A stretch of 64,000 nt of DNA from Salmonella enterica subsp. enterica serovar Typhimurium str. LT2 (GCF_000006945.2 NC_003197.2:3720001-3784000); one strand, 5' to 3'. Shown: positions 8,549 through 17,038, counted from the stretch's first letter. Made by a program: numbers and translations. Notes: a model not told the origin generated them from the letters alone.

Positions 8549-8582
8549 TTGTACATGTTTATTGTACAACAAACATGTACAA
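8549..8582 (-). promoter_or_regulatory. Operator and promoter of the phd/doc operon
   Basis: TTGTACATGTTT (8549-8560) and AAACATGTACAA (8571-8582) are perfect 12-bp inverted arms. The 10-base centre holds another palindrome, TTGTACAA (8562-8569), giving three regularly placed TTGTACA sites. A TACAAT box readable on the minus strand lies within it and can serve as the -10. The position just ahead of the antitoxin start fits conditional autorepression by antitoxin-toxin complexes. Confidence 0.75.
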
Positions 8583-8605
8583 AAAAAGAGCCATCAGGCT
8601 CTTTT
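8581..8605 (-). terminator. livF: Rho-independent terminator of the liv operon
   Basis: AAAAGAGCC, loop ATCA, GGCTCTTTT form a perfect 9-bp stem (8584-8605). On the minus strand it is followed by a run of T, so it ends transcription coming from livF just before the phd/doc promoter. Confidence 0.85.
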
Positions 8606-8629
8606 GAAAAATTTTACCGCTTGCCGTTA

Positions 8630-8660
8630 CCGGGGGCGGCGCACGCGCTTCCCCCCTGGC
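8630..8660. repeat. REP-like hairpin holding the right copy of the 14-bp repeat
   Basis: CCGGGGGCGGCGCAC at the left pairs imperfectly with GCTTCCCCCCTGG at the right, as in the G-rich class of REP units. The right copy of the flanking repeat is at 8631-8644. It ends 6 bases before the livF stop. Confidence 0.5.
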
Positions 8661-8665
8661 ACAGT

Positions 8666-9379
8666 CTAACCGCCCAGATAGGCGCTGCGCACCGCTTCGT
8701 TCGCCAGCAGTGCATCACCGGTATCGGATAGCACCACGTGGCCGTTTTCCAGCACATAACCGCGGTCGGCGAGCTTCAGCGCCTGGTTGGCGTTCTGCTC
8801 GACAAGGAAGATGGTCATACCCTGCTCGCGCAACTGCTCAATGGTGTCGAAGATCTGCTGGATGATGATCGGCGCCAGCCCCAGCGACGGTTCATCCAGC
8901 AGCAATAGCCTCGGCTGGCTCATCAGCGCGCGGCCAATCGCCAGCATCTGCTGTTCGCCGCCGGACATGGTGCCCGCTCGCTGGATACGGCGCTCATGCA
9001 GGCGCGGAAACAGCTCGTACACCCATTTGATACGCTCCTGAAACCGATCGCGCTCGGCAAAAAAACCGCCCATCGCCAGGTTCTCTTCTACCGTCATCCG
9101 CGAGAAGACGCGCCGCCCTTCCGGCACTATCGCCACCGCTTCACGCATGATTTTCGCCGTCTGCCAGTCGGTTATGTCTTTACCGTCAAACACCACCCGT
9201 CCGCTGGAGGCGCGCGGATCGCCGCACAAGGTGCCAAGCAGCGTCGTTTTCCCCGCGCCGTTAGCGCCAATCAGGGTAACGATTTCCCCCTGGTTGATGT
9301 GCAGACTGACGTCGTGCAGCGCCTGAATCTTGCCGTAGTGGGCGCTGACTTTTTCAAACGTTAACATCGTTTTTTCCAT
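8666..9379 (-). CDS. livF: Branched-chain amino acid ABC transporter ATPase LivF
   Basis: A 237-residue ATPase with Walker A GANGAGKTT, signature MSGGEQQ, Walker B LLLLDEPSLGLAP and the switch LVEQN, the set typical of the LivF branch. With LivG it powers import of leucine, isoleucine and valine through LivH and LivM. The start at 9379 (MEKTMLTFEKV) is one base after the livG stop and matches the E. coli start; the ATG at 9391 would overlap livG. Last gene of livKHMGF. Confidence 0.97.
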   Translation of the reverse strand: MEKTMLTFEKVSAHYGKIQALHDVSLHINQGEIVTLIGANGAGKTTLLGTLCGDPRASSGRVVFDGKDITDWQTAKIMREAVAIVPEGRRVFSRMTVEENLAMGGFFAERDRFQERIKWVYELFPRLHERRIQRAGTMSGGEQQMLAIGRALMSQPRLLLLDEPSLGLAPIIIQQIFDTIEQLREQGMTIFLVEQNANQALKLADRGYVLENGHVVLSDTGDALLANEAVRSAYLGG

Positions 9380-9380
9380 C

Positions 9381-10148
9381 TTATGCCTCACCCAGATAAG
9401 CGCGGATGACGTCCGGGTTGTTGCGGATCTCTTCCGGCGTGCCGTTCGCCAGCGGCGTGCCCTGGTTCACCACGTAAATGCGATCGGAAATGCCCATCAC
9501 CAGCTTCATATCGTGTTCAATCAGCAAGATAGTGGTGTTGTGATGGTTACGTAGTTCGGCAATCAGCTCATCCAGCTCTTTGGTCTCTTTCGGGTTAAGG
9601 CCAGCCGCCGGTTCGTCGAGCATCAGAATTTCTGGCTGCGTCACCATGCAGCGGGCAATCTCCAGCCGGCGCTGGTCGCCGTAGGCCAGATTACTGGCCT
9701 GGCGGTTGGCATGTTCCAGCAGGCCAATACGCTCAAGCCAGGTCGCCGCGCGGTCCAGCGCTTCGCTTTGCGCGCGGCGGAAAGCGGGCGTTTTCAACAG
9801 GCCGGAAAAGAGGCCCGTTTTCAGTTGCTGGTGCTGCGCCACCAGCAGATTTTCAATCACCGTCATTTCGCGAAACAGGCGCACATGCTGGAAAGTGCGT
9901 ACCACGCCCATGCGGGCGATCTGCTGGCCCGGCAATCCTTCCAGATGCCGCTCGCGCAACGTGATCGTACCGCCTGTCGGCTTATAAAAACCGGTCAGGC
10001 AGTTAAACACCGTCGTTTTACCCGCGCCGTTAGGGCCAATCAGCGACACAATTTCCCGCTCACGCAATTCCAGCGATACATTGTTGACCGCCAGCAAACC
10101 GCCAAAGCGCATCATCAGGCCGTTAACCGCTAATAATGGCTGACTCAT
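9381..10148 (-). CDS. livG: Branched-chain amino acid ABC transporter ATPase LivG
   Basis: A 255-residue ATPase with Walker A GPNGAGKTT, the Liv-type signature LAYGDQRR (not LSGGQ, normal for this branch), Walker B ILMLDEPAAGLNP and the switch LIEHD. Partner of LivF. It overlaps livM by 4 bases, implying coupled translation. Length equals the E. coli protein. Confidence 0.97.
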   Translation of the reverse strand: MSQPLLAVNGLMMRFGGLLAVNNVSLELREREIVSLIGPNGAGKTTVFNCLTGFYKPTGGTITLRERHLEGLPGQQIARMGVVRTFQHVRLFREMTVIENLLVAQHQQLKTGLFSGLLKTPAFRRAQSEALDRAATWLERIGLLEHANRQASNLAYGDQRRLEIARCMVTQPEILMLDEPAAGLNPKETKELDELIAELRNHHNTTILLIEHDMKLVMGISDRIYVVNQGTPLANGTPEEIRNNPDVIRAYLGEA

Positions 10149-11422
10149 GCCTGCTCTCCTTTCGCCTGACCACTTTTCAGCTTCAACTGCGGACGCGTCA
10201 TCGGCAGCAATCCCTGCGGGCGCCAGATCATCATCAACACCATCAAACCGCCGAGCATCAACATGCTGTATTCGTTGAAGTCGCGCATCAACTCGCGCGA
10301 CACCACCAGCAGAACCGCCGCCAGGATCACCGCAAACTGCGAGCCCATTCCGCCCAGCACCACAATCGCCAGCACGAAGGCGGATTCGGCGAAAGTGAAG
10401 GATTCCGGGCTGACAAAGCCCTGGCGGGCGGCAAACAACGTCCCGGCGAAACCGGCAAACGCGGCGCTGATAGTAAAAGCGGTCAGCTTGATGCGCGTCG
10501 GGCTTAAACCTAATGAGCGACAGGCGATCTCATCTTCACGCAACGCTTCCCACGCCCGGCCCAGCGGCATACGCAGCAGGCGGTTAATGACAAACAGCGA
10601 CAGGACCACCAGCAACAGGGCCACCAGATAGAGGAAAATGACCCGGTCGGATGGGTCGTACTTCACGCCAAAGAAATTGCTGAAGGTATCCCAGCCGCCT
10701 TCGCGGGTGCTGCGGCTAAACTCCAGACCAAACAGCGTCGGTTTCGGGATCTGGCTGATGCCGTTCGGGCCGCCGGTAATTTCAGTGTTGTTGAGCAGCA
10801 GGATACGGACGATTTCGCCGAAGCCGAGCGTCACAATCGCCAGATAGTCGCCGCGCAGACGCAGTACCGGGAAGCCGAGCAGGAAACCAGCAGCGGCGGA
10901 GACCAGTCCCGCCAGCGGCAGGCAGGTCCAGAAACCCAAACCATAATAGTGGTTGAGCAGCGCAAAGGTATAAGCGCCGATGGCGTAAAAGCCGCCGTAG
11001 CCCAATACCAGCAGACCGGACAGCCCCACCACCACGTTCAGCCCCAGACCGAGGATGATATAAATCATGGTCATGGTGGCGATATCGACGCTACCGCGCG
11101 ACACCATAAACGGCCATGCCACGGCGATAACCAGCAGCGCCATCAGAAACAGCTTTTGCTTAACGGTAGAGCCATCGATCGCCGGCAGAATAAACTTCGG
11201 TCCGGAGACGTGCTTCACCGCTTTCTGGAACATCGGACGCAGCAACTGAAAGAAAAAAACCACTGCCGTACCGATAAAGATCCACTGCCAGCGGATGTCG
11301 GCGGCGGTATCCACCACCAGTTTGGTGCCGTCCAGCTCCAGTTGTACGCCCATGAAGACGCCAGCCAGAACGAAGAACATCGCCGCAGAGAACAGAGCCA
11401 TCGCAATATGCATCGGTTTCAT
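10145..11422 (-). CDS. livM: Branched-chain amino acid ABC transporter permease LivM
   Basis: A 425-residue inner-membrane permease. It has an N-terminal extension with three hydrophobic segments before the conserved LivM core, and the ATPase-docking loop AWEALREDEIACRSLG near residue 330. It pairs with LivH. The start overlaps the livH stop by 4 bases. Same length as in E. coli. Confidence 0.97.
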   Translation of the reverse strand: MKPMHIAMALFSAAMFFVLAGVFMGVQLELDGTKLVVDTAADIRWQWIFIGTAVVFFFQLLRPMFQKAVKHVSGPKFILPAIDGSTVKQKLFLMALLVIAVAWPFMVSRGSVDIATMTMIYIILGLGLNVVVGLSGLLVLGYGGFYAIGAYTFALLNHYYGLGFWTCLPLAGLVSAAAGFLLGFPVLRLRGDYLAIVTLGFGEIVRILLLNNTEITGGPNGISQIPKPTLFGLEFSRSTREGGWDTFSNFFGVKYDPSDRVIFLYLVALLLVVLSLFVINRLLRMPLGRAWEALREDEIACRSLGLSPTRIKLTAFTISAAFAGFAGTLFAARQGFVSPESFTFAESAFVLAIVVLGGMGSQFAVILAAVLLVVSRELMRDFNEYSMLMLGGLMVLMMIWRPQGLLPMTRPQLKLKSGQAKGEQA

Positions 11423-12345
11423 ACTTTCTCTACCTCCGGACGCCCCAGGATACCGGTCGGCATCACCAGCAGTACCAGAATCAGCAGAGCGAACGATACG
11501 ACATCTTTATATTCGGTACTTAAATATGCAGACGAGAGCGCTTCGGCGACGCCCAAAATCAGACCGCCGATCATCGCGCCCGGAATGCTGCCAATCCCGC
11601 CCAGCACCGCCGCGGTGAACGCTTTCATCCCGGCCATAAAACCGATGTAGGGGTTAATTACGCCATAGAACTGACCGAGCAGCACGCCCGCCACCGCCGC
11701 CATTGCCGCGCCGATAACAAACGTTAGCGCAATGACGCGGTCGGTATTAATGCCGAGCAGGCTGGCCATTTTCAGATCCTCCGCGCAGGCGCGGCAGGCG
11801 CGGCCCATCCGGGAGTAGCGAATGAAAATGGTGAGCGCCAGCATAGCCAGAAAGGTGACTATCCAGATAACCGCCTGCATGGTGGTGATGGACGCGGAAA
11901 AGTTTTCGCTGCTGCCCACAATCCACTGGCCGTTAAACAGGCTGGGTAACGCCACGTCGCGCGAACCTTCCGTCAGGCTGACGTAGTTTTGCAGGAAGAT
12001 GGACATCCCGATGGCGGAAATCAGGGCAATCAGGCGCTTGGAGTTGCGCACGGGCCGGTAAGCGACTCGCTCGATACTCCAGCCGTAGGCGCTGGCAATA
12101 ATAATCGCACCGATAAATCCAGCGGCCACCAGGAGCCAACTGGTGTCTATTCCCATCATCATTAGCGCGGCGATGATCATAAAAGAGACGTAGCTGCCGA
12201 TCATATACACCTCGCCATGAGCGAAGTTGATCATGCCGATAATGCCGTACACCATCGTATAACCGATAGCAATCAGCGCGTAGGTGCTCCCCAGCGTGAC
12301 GCCGTTAAACATCTGCTGCAAGAAATAGAGAAACTGCTCGGACAT
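11419..12345 (-). CDS. livH: Branched-chain amino acid ABC transporter permease LivH
   Basis: A 308-residue permease with about eight hydrophobic segments and the ATPase-docking loop RACRACAEDLKMASLLG. It forms the heterodimeric channel with LivM and serves both LivJ (leucine, isoleucine, valine) and LivK (leucine-specific). It is separated from livK by 59 bases containing a GC-rich hairpin. Confidence 0.97.
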   Translation of the reverse strand: MSEQFLYFLQQMFNGVTLGSTYALIAIGYTMVYGIIGMINFAHGEVYMIGSYVSFMIIAALMMMGIDTSWLLVAAGFIGAIIIASAYGWSIERVAYRPVRNSKRLIALISAIGMSIFLQNYVSLTEGSRDVALPSLFNGQWIVGSSENFSASITTMQAVIWIVTFLAMLALTIFIRYSRMGRACRACAEDLKMASLLGINTDRVIALTFVIGAAMAAVAGVLLGQFYGVINPYIGFMAGMKAFTAAVLGGIGSIPGAMIGGLILGVAEALSSAYLSTEYKDVVSFALLILVLLVMPTGILGRPEVEKV

Positions 12346-12363
12346 AAGGTAACCTTTTTAAAC

Positions 12364-12382
12364 CCGCCCGGCGTGCGGGCGG
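12364..12382 (-). terminator. Intercistronic hairpin livK-livH (attenuator-like)
   Basis: CCGCCCG, loop GCGTG, CGGGCGG. On the minus strand it is followed by GGTTTAAAAAGG rather than a long U-run, so it is more likely to attenuate or protect the livK message than to end transcription. This would give more binding protein than membrane parts. Confidence 0.55.
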
Positions 12383-12404
12383 TGGGATAACTTATCTTCT
12401 GGCA

Positions 12405-13514
12405 TTACTTCGCGACGGTTGACGAGCCGTCGGCGTGCCACTGGAAGACGCCAAATTCAAATCCCTTAAGATCGCCTTTTTCATCCCATTTCAGCGGCCC
12501 AATAACGGTATCAGCCCCGTTAGCTTTAAGATCTTTCACCAGATCCAGCGGAGCATGGCTGGCGCTACGCGTCATTGCGGTCGCCAGTGACTGGACGGCG
12601 GCGTAGGTGATCCAGACGTACGGACCGCTGGGATCTTTCTTGTCGGCTTTCAGCGCTTCGACAATCGCTTTATTCGCCGGGTCCTGGTCATAACGTTTTG
12701 GCATCGTCACCAACATGCCTTCCGCCGCACCGCCCGCAATATTGGACAGCGACGCGTTACCTACGCCTTCCGGCCCCATAAATTGCGTTTTCAGGCCATT
12801 AGCCCGCGCCTGGCGTAGCATCTGCCCCATTTCCGGGTAGTAGCCGCCGTAATACACAAAGTCGATATTCTCTTTTTGCAAGCGGGCAATCAGGGCGGAG
12901 AAATCTTTTTCGCCAGCGGTAATACCATCAAAAAAGACAATATTGGCATTGCCCTGCTTCAGGCCATCCTGCACGGAGCGCGCCAGTCCTTCGCCGTATT
13001 GCTGTTTATCGTGAATGATAGCGATGCGCTGCGGTTTCACCGTTTCCAGGATGTATTTCGCGGCTGTTGGCCCCTGGGAGGAGTCCAGGCCGGCGGTACG
13101 CATAATGTACTGATAGCCGCGCTGGGTCAGCTCCGGGTTAGTCGCCCCCGGGGAGATCATCAGAATACCTTCATCTTCATAGATATCGGATGCTGGCTGA
13201 GTAGAAGAAGAACACAAGTGACCAATAACGTACTGAATACCGTCGTTAACGATTTTGTTGGCCACCGCCACCGCCTGTTTTGGATCGCAGGCATCATCGT
13301 ACTCTACGCCGACCAGCTTATCGCCTTTAATCCCGCCTTTCGCGTTGATGTCTTTAATGGCCTGGCGCGCGCCGTTAAATTCCATATCGCCCCATTGCGC
13401 TACCGGGCCGGACATCGCCCCGACTATGGCGACTTTAATATCATCTGCCATTGCCCCCTGCGAGACTGCTAATGCAACAATCCCTGCGATTATTGTTTTC
13501 GCTTTCCGTTTCAT
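12405..13514 (-). CDS. livK: Leucine-specific periplasmic binding protein
   Basis: A 369-residue type I periplasmic binding protein with a signal peptide (MKRKAKTIIAGIVALAVSQGAMA) and the DDIKVAIVGAMSGPVAQWG start of mature LS-binding proteins. The Trp in AQWG distinguishes it from LivJ (AQYG) and, from structural work on the E. coli pair, this place helps set leucine specificity. Cys residues in DDACDPKQ and HLCSSSTQ are as in the family. First gene of livKHMGF. The ribosome site is GGGGATACAGGCAC. Confidence 0.97.
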   Translation of the reverse strand: MKRKAKTIIAGIVALAVSQGAMADDIKVAIVGAMSGPVAQWGDMEFNGARQAIKDINAKGGIKGDKLVGVEYDDACDPKQAVAVANKIVNDGIQYVIGHLCSSSTQPASDIYEDEGILMISPGATNPELTQRGYQYIMRTAGLDSSQGPTAAKYILETVKPQRIAIIHDKQQYGEGLARSVQDGLKQGNANIVFFDGITAGEKDFSALIARLQKENIDFVYYGGYYPEMGQMLRQARANGLKTQFMGPEGVGNASLSNIAGGAAEGMLVTMPKRYDQDPANKAIVEALKADKKDPSGPYVWITYAAVQSLATAMTRSASHAPLDLVKDLKANGADTVIGPLKWDEKGDLKGFEFGVFQWHADGSSTVAK

Positions 13515-13935
13515 GTGCCTGTATCCCCATTCGTGATGTTATATGTTTTGTTTTTTGCTGGTTAAAAAGCAGACTGTACTTTTTATAAATGGTGCGCTTT
13601 TTACTGACTCATTAATGAGTTAGCGCAGCATTTAAAGCATAATAAGATTAAAATCTCTATTTTTCAGTCTATTAAGAAAAGATAATATTCTGCTTTTCGC
13701 TATAGATAAACAAAAAAAAGCATGCTTGTCAGCATAAAATAACGGCATATTAAGCGGAATAATTCACTAGCATTCAGGGAATTATGCTGCCTGTTTTCCA
13801 TTCTCTAATGCTTCAAACTGTAATTATCGTTGTTAAAAAATTAATAACCTGGTAAATGACACAAAAAAGAGAAAGCATCTGGCCTGCCTGTTTCGGTACA
13901 CTGATCGCATCTTTTGAAATCGGGACAAGCCGTCG
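13515..13935. promoter_or_regulatory. Divergent control region livK / panM, no gene
   Basis: A 421-base A/T-rich gap without a supported reading frame. It must hold the livK promoter (in E. coli repressed by Lrp with leucine) and the panM promoter. Many A/T tracts fit Lrp-type binding, but I could not single out a site. A CTCATTAATGAG palindrome is near 13608-13619. Confidence 0.5.
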
Positions 13936-14319
13936 ATGAAGCTGACCATTCTTCGTTTAGAACACTTTAGCGCTCAGGATCAGATCGATCTGGGCAAAAT
14001 CTGGCCGGAATATTCCGCCTCCTCATTAAGCGTAGATGAAACGCACCGGATTTATGCCGCGCGGTTTAATGAGCGTTTGTTGGGCGCCGTAAGAGTGACG
14101 CTGAGCGGAACGCAGGGCGCGCTGGATTCCTTACGCGTGCGTGAAATCACCCGTCGCCGCGGCGTCGGGCAATACCTGGTAGAAGAAGTCATCCGCGATA
14201 ATCCCAACGTCTCGTCGTGGTGGATGGCGGATGTCGGTGTTGAAGACCGCAGCGTGATGGCCGCGTTTATGCAGGCGTTAGGTTTTACCGCCCAGCATGA
14301 CGGCTGGGAGAAGCGCTAA
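13936..14319 (+). CDS. panM: PanD maturation factor (GNAT-fold)
   Basis: A 127-residue GNAT-fold protein, also called PanZ or YhhK. It binds acetyl-CoA and promotes self-cleavage of the PanD proenzyme, giving active aspartate decarboxylase for beta-alanine and pantothenate synthesis. The acetyl-CoA binding loop is RRRGVGQYL. In E. coli it also shuts PanD down when CoA is high. It lies between the two liv binding-protein genes on the opposite strand, as in E. coli. Length matches. Confidence 0.95.
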   Translation: MKLTILRLEHFSAQDQIDLGKIWPEYSASSLSVDETHRIYAARFNERLLGAVRVTLSGTQGALDSLRVREITRRRGVGQYLVEEVIRDNPNVSSWWMADVGVEDRSVMAAFMQALGFTAQHDGWEKR

Positions 14320-14325
14320 AAGAAA

Positions 14326-14352
14326 GCCGGATGGCGCTGACGCTTATCCGGC
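14326..14352. repeat. REP element after panM
   Basis: GCCGGATGGCGCTGACGCTTATCCGGC: the classical REP head with inverted GCCGGAT and ATCCGGC ends, 6 bases after the panM stop. Confidence 0.9.
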
Positions 14353-14389
14353 CTACATGCCGGGAGAAAAGATAAAAACCACCTCGCAA

Positions 14390-14512
14390 TTTTCCAAGAA
14401 TTTCGCGTTGCAGGCAGGCGGCAAGTTATGAAATCCCCGGGAGCTTACATAAGTAAGTGACCGGGGTTGAATAACGTAGCCAACGCACCTGCAGCGCGAA
14501 AGGCGCCAGAAA
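14390..14512. repeat. ERIC element (intergenic repeat unit)
   Basis: The core GGGAGCTTACATAAGTAAGTG (around 14439-14459) is the hallmark of the roughly 127-bp ERIC repeat. It is flanked by GTTGCAGGCAGGCGGCAAG on the left and GTAGCCAACGCACCTGCAGC on the right. The outer ends TTTCGCGTTGCAGG (14401) and CCTGCAGCGCGAAA (to 14501) are inverted copies, so the whole can fold into a long hairpin. It fills the space between the convergent panM and livJ and ends just before the livJ stop; exact ends are approximate. Confidence 0.92.
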
Positions 14513-14513
14513 A

Positions 14514-15617
14514 TCACTTAGCGTCTGTCGCCGTACCATTCGCATGCCAGTCAAACACGCCGAACTCAAATCCTTTCAGATCGCCTTTCTCATCCCACGA
14601 CAGCGGTCCCATTACGGTGTCGACCGTGGCGCCTTTCAGGTATTTGGCGATTTCCGCCGGATCGTCGGAGTGGTTCAGGCCCGCCTGCAACGATTGCAGC
14701 GCGGCGTAGGTGGTCCACACGAATGCGCCGCTAGGATCTTGTTTCTTGGCTTTGATGGCATCCACAATCGGTTTGTTCGCCGGGACCTGGTCGTAGTTCT
14801 TCGGTTTGGTGACCAGTAAGCCTTCCGCTGACTCTCCGGCGATGTTAGACAGCGACACGTTCGCCACCCCTTCCGGCCCCATAAACTGGGTTTTCAGCCC
14901 TGCGGCGCGGGACTGGCGCAAAATCTGCCCCATTTCCGGGTGATAACCGCCGTAGTAGACAAAGTCGATATTCTCTTTCTTCAGGCGCGCAACCAGAGTG
15001 GAGAAATCTTTTTCGCCAGCGGTGATGCCGTCAAAGAATACGACGTTAACGCCGCCTTTCTTCAGACCGTCCTGCACCGCGCGCGCCAGCCCTTCGCCGT
15101 ACTGCTGCTTATCGTGGATAATCGCGATGCGCTGCGGTTTTACCTTCTCCAGAATATACTTTGCCGCCGTTGGCCCCTGGTCAGAGTCCAGACCGGTGGT
15201 GCGCAAAACCAGCTTATAGCCGCGCGCGGTCAGCTCCGGCGCGGTCGCCGCCGGGGTTATCATCAGGATGCCTTCGTCTTCGTAGATATCAGACGCTGGC
15301 TGTGTGGAAGAGGAACATAAGTGACCGATAACATACTTGATGCCGTCGTTCACCACTTTGTTAGCGACAGCTACCGCCTGTTTCGGGTCGCAGGCGTCGT
15401 CATATTTCACCGCGACGAGCTTATCGCCTTTAATACCGCCTTTCGCATTGATATCGGCAATTGCCTGCTCCGCACCGGTAAATTCCTGGTCGCCATACTG
15501 CGCCACCGGACCGGACATCGCGCCGACAACCGCGACTTTAATGTCGTCGGCGAATGCCATATGGCTTAATGACAGGGCGATACATCCTGCCAATAACGTT
15601 TTACCCTTCATATTCAT
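14514..15617 (-). CDS. livJ: Leu/Ile/Val-binding periplasmic protein
   Basis: A 367-residue type I periplasmic binding protein, paralogue of LivK with the same motifs (DDIKVAVVGAMSGPVAQYG, DDACDPKQAV, HLCSSSTQPASD). It delivers leucine, isoleucine and valine to LivHMGF. The start at 15617 (MNMKGKTLLAGC) gives a normal signal peptide and the E. coli length; the frame extends upstream to 15674 but the added residues are polar and not a signal peptide. It is a separate transcription unit between rpoH and panM. Confidence 0.97.
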   Translation of the reverse strand: MNMKGKTLLAGCIALSLSHMAFADDIKVAVVGAMSGPVAQYGDQEFTGAEQAIADINAKGGIKGDKLVAVKYDDACDPKQAVAVANKVVNDGIKYVIGHLCSSSTQPASDIYEDEGILMITPAATAPELTARGYKLVLRTTGLDSDQGPTAAKYILEKVKPQRIAIIHDKQQYGEGLARAVQDGLKKGGVNVVFFDGITAGEKDFSTLVARLKKENIDFVYYGGYHPEMGQILRQSRAAGLKTQFMGPEGVANVSLSNIAGESAEGLLVTKPKNYDQVPANKPIVDAIKAKKQDPSGAFVWTTYAALQSLQAGLNHSDDPAEIAKYLKGATVDTVMGPLSWDEKGDLKGFEFGVFDWHANGTATDAK

Positions 15618-15810
15618 CCTGATAATCCCCATTATTCTGGTTGTTACGTGTGTTGTGGTGTTATTGTTCAGCACTTTATTTCGATTATTGGCTAGCTACC
15701 CGTGCTTTAGCAGCATACTCTGCTAAAACATACCCGATTTTTATTATTTTGGAATAGCTAAATTTACATCCAGATAACAGATTTGTGTCGGTGGGGGAGA
15801 GGAAGGGTCC

Positions 15811-15884
15811 GTAGGCCCGATAAGCGAAGCGCCATCGGGCAAACGTATTGCCGGATGGCAGCGTAAACGCCTTATCCAGCCTAC
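15811..15884. repeat. BIME: two inverted REP units
   Basis: GTAGGCCCGATAAGC...GCCATCGGGC (15811-15840) and TTGCCGGATGGC...CTTATCCAGCCTAC (15847-15884) are two REP units in opposite orientation, between the livJ promoter and the rpoH terminator. Confidence 0.85.
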
Positions 15885-15893
15885 AAAAAACAA

Positions 15894-15919
15894 AACCCCC
15901 GAATTCACATTCGAGGGTT
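15894..15919 (-). terminator. rpoH: Rho-independent terminator of rpoH
   Basis: AACCCCCGAAT (15894-15904) and ATTCGAGGGTT (15909-15919) pair with one mismatch. On the minus strand the stem is followed by TTGTTTTTTG, a good U-tract, 20 bases after the rpoH stop. Confidence 0.85.
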
Positions 15920-15938
15920 CATTGGCAATTCGCGAAGA

Positions 15939-16793
15939 TTACGCTTCGATCGCAGCGCGAAGCTTTTTCATGGCGTTCTTTTCAAGCTGGCGCACACGCT
16001 CAGCGGAGACGCCGTAACGATCGGCCAGCTCCTGCAACGTAGACTTATTGTCTTCGTCCAGCCAGCGAGCGCGGATAATATCCTGGCTACGCTCGTCGAG
16101 CCCCTGCATCGCGTCGGTCAGTCGGTTGGCGGCCTGCTCTTCCCAGTTATCGTCTTCAATGCCGTCGGCAAAGTTAGACGATTTATCCTGCAGATACAGC
16201 ACCGGCGCCATTGGCTGGCTGTCGGACTCATCGTCCGAAGACATGTCAAACGTCATGTCCTGCGCCGCCATACGCGACTCCATCTCACGCACGTCTTTAC
16301 TGGAAACACCCAGTTCGCGCGCCACCATTTCAACCTCATCCTGATTAAACCAGCCCAGACGCTGCTTGGTTTTACGCAGATTAAAGAACAGCTTACGCTG
16401 CGCTTTCGTGGTTGCAACTTTAACGATACGCCAGTTACGCAGCACGTATTCGTGAATTTCTGCTTTAATCCAGTGTACGGCGAAAGAAACCAGGCGCACG
16501 CCTACTTCCGGGTTAAAACGACGTACGGCTTTCATCAGGCCGATGTTGCCTTCCTGGATCAAATCCGCCTGCGGCAGACCATAGCCCGCATAGTTACGAG
16601 CAATATGAACAACAAAGCGCAGGTGAGACAGGATCAGCGTTTTAGCTGCTTCCAGATCGCCCTGGTAATGCAGCCTTTCAGCCAATGCCCGCTCCTCGTC
16701 AGCCGATAACATCGGCCACGCGTTCGCCGCCCGGATATAAGATTCCAGGTTGCCAACAGGGGCTAAAGCTAAATTTTGCATTTCTTTGGTCAT
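15939..16793 (-). CDS. rpoH: Heat-shock sigma factor sigma-32
   Basis: A 284-residue group 3 sigma factor for heat-shock genes. Region 2 contains the core-binding NYAGYGLPQADLIQEG and the -10 recognising helices; the RpoH-specific segment QRKLFFNLRK lies near residue 133; region 4 ends with an HTH (LADRYGVSAERVRQLE). Identical in length to E. coli. Heat control in E. coli includes an mRNA thermosensor in the 5' coding part and DnaK/FtsH turnover; these features are known of the family and not shown here. A sigma-E promoter is visible upstream. Confidence 0.99.
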   Translation of the reverse strand: MTKEMQNLALAPVGNLESYIRAANAWPMLSADEERALAERLHYQGDLEAAKTLILSHLRFVVHIARNYAGYGLPQADLIQEGNIGLMKAVRRFNPEVGVRLVSFAVHWIKAEIHEYVLRNWRIVKVATTKAQRKLFFNLRKTKQRLGWFNQDEVEMVARELGVSSKDVREMESRMAAQDMTFDMSSDDESDSQPMAPVLYLQDKSSNFADGIEDDNWEEQAANRLTDAMQGLDERSQDIIRARWLDEDNKSTLQELADRYGVSAERVRQLEKNAMKKLRAAIEA

Positions 16794-16885
16794 TCAAATC
16801 CTCTCAATCAGTATTGCCTGGCACCGTCAGCGAGCAACAACCGTGCCAAAGCCGATGAGCAACGAGAATATCACCCACTCTTTTA

Positions 16886-16912
16886 TCAGACAGTGATTTT
16901 ATCCACAAGTTC
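16886..16912 (-). promoter_or_regulatory. rpoH: Sigma-E promoter of rpoH (P3)
   Basis: On the minus strand GAACTT (16907-16912) and TCTGA (16886-16890) are separated by 16 bases, exactly the sigma-E arrangement and the same sequence context as E. coli rpoH P3. It would raise RpoH on envelope stress or extreme heat. Confidence 0.9.
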
Positions 16913-16931
16913 AATGTAACACTGTGCATAA
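16899..16931. promoter_or_regulatory. Two consensus DnaA boxes in the rpoH promoter
   Basis: TTATCCACA lies on the plus strand at 16899-16907, inside the sigma-E spacer, and TTATGCACA lies on the minus strand (TGTGCATAA at 16923-16931). Both fit TTATNCACA perfectly. In E. coli DnaA represses rpoH P3 and P4 through such boxes. Confidence 0.8.
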
Positions 16932-17038
16932 TTTGCACAAATCTTGTGACATAAAGATGACGCGCGGGGAAGAGACAACAGGGACTCTTTCCCTGCGAAC
17001 GGAAGCCCATTGCAGGGAAAGATTATACCACGATTTTA

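Noticed and set aside
12405..15617. livK and livJ as a recent tandem duplication
   Set aside because: They are paralogues, but both are kept at the same places in E. coli with distinct specificities, so the duplication is old.
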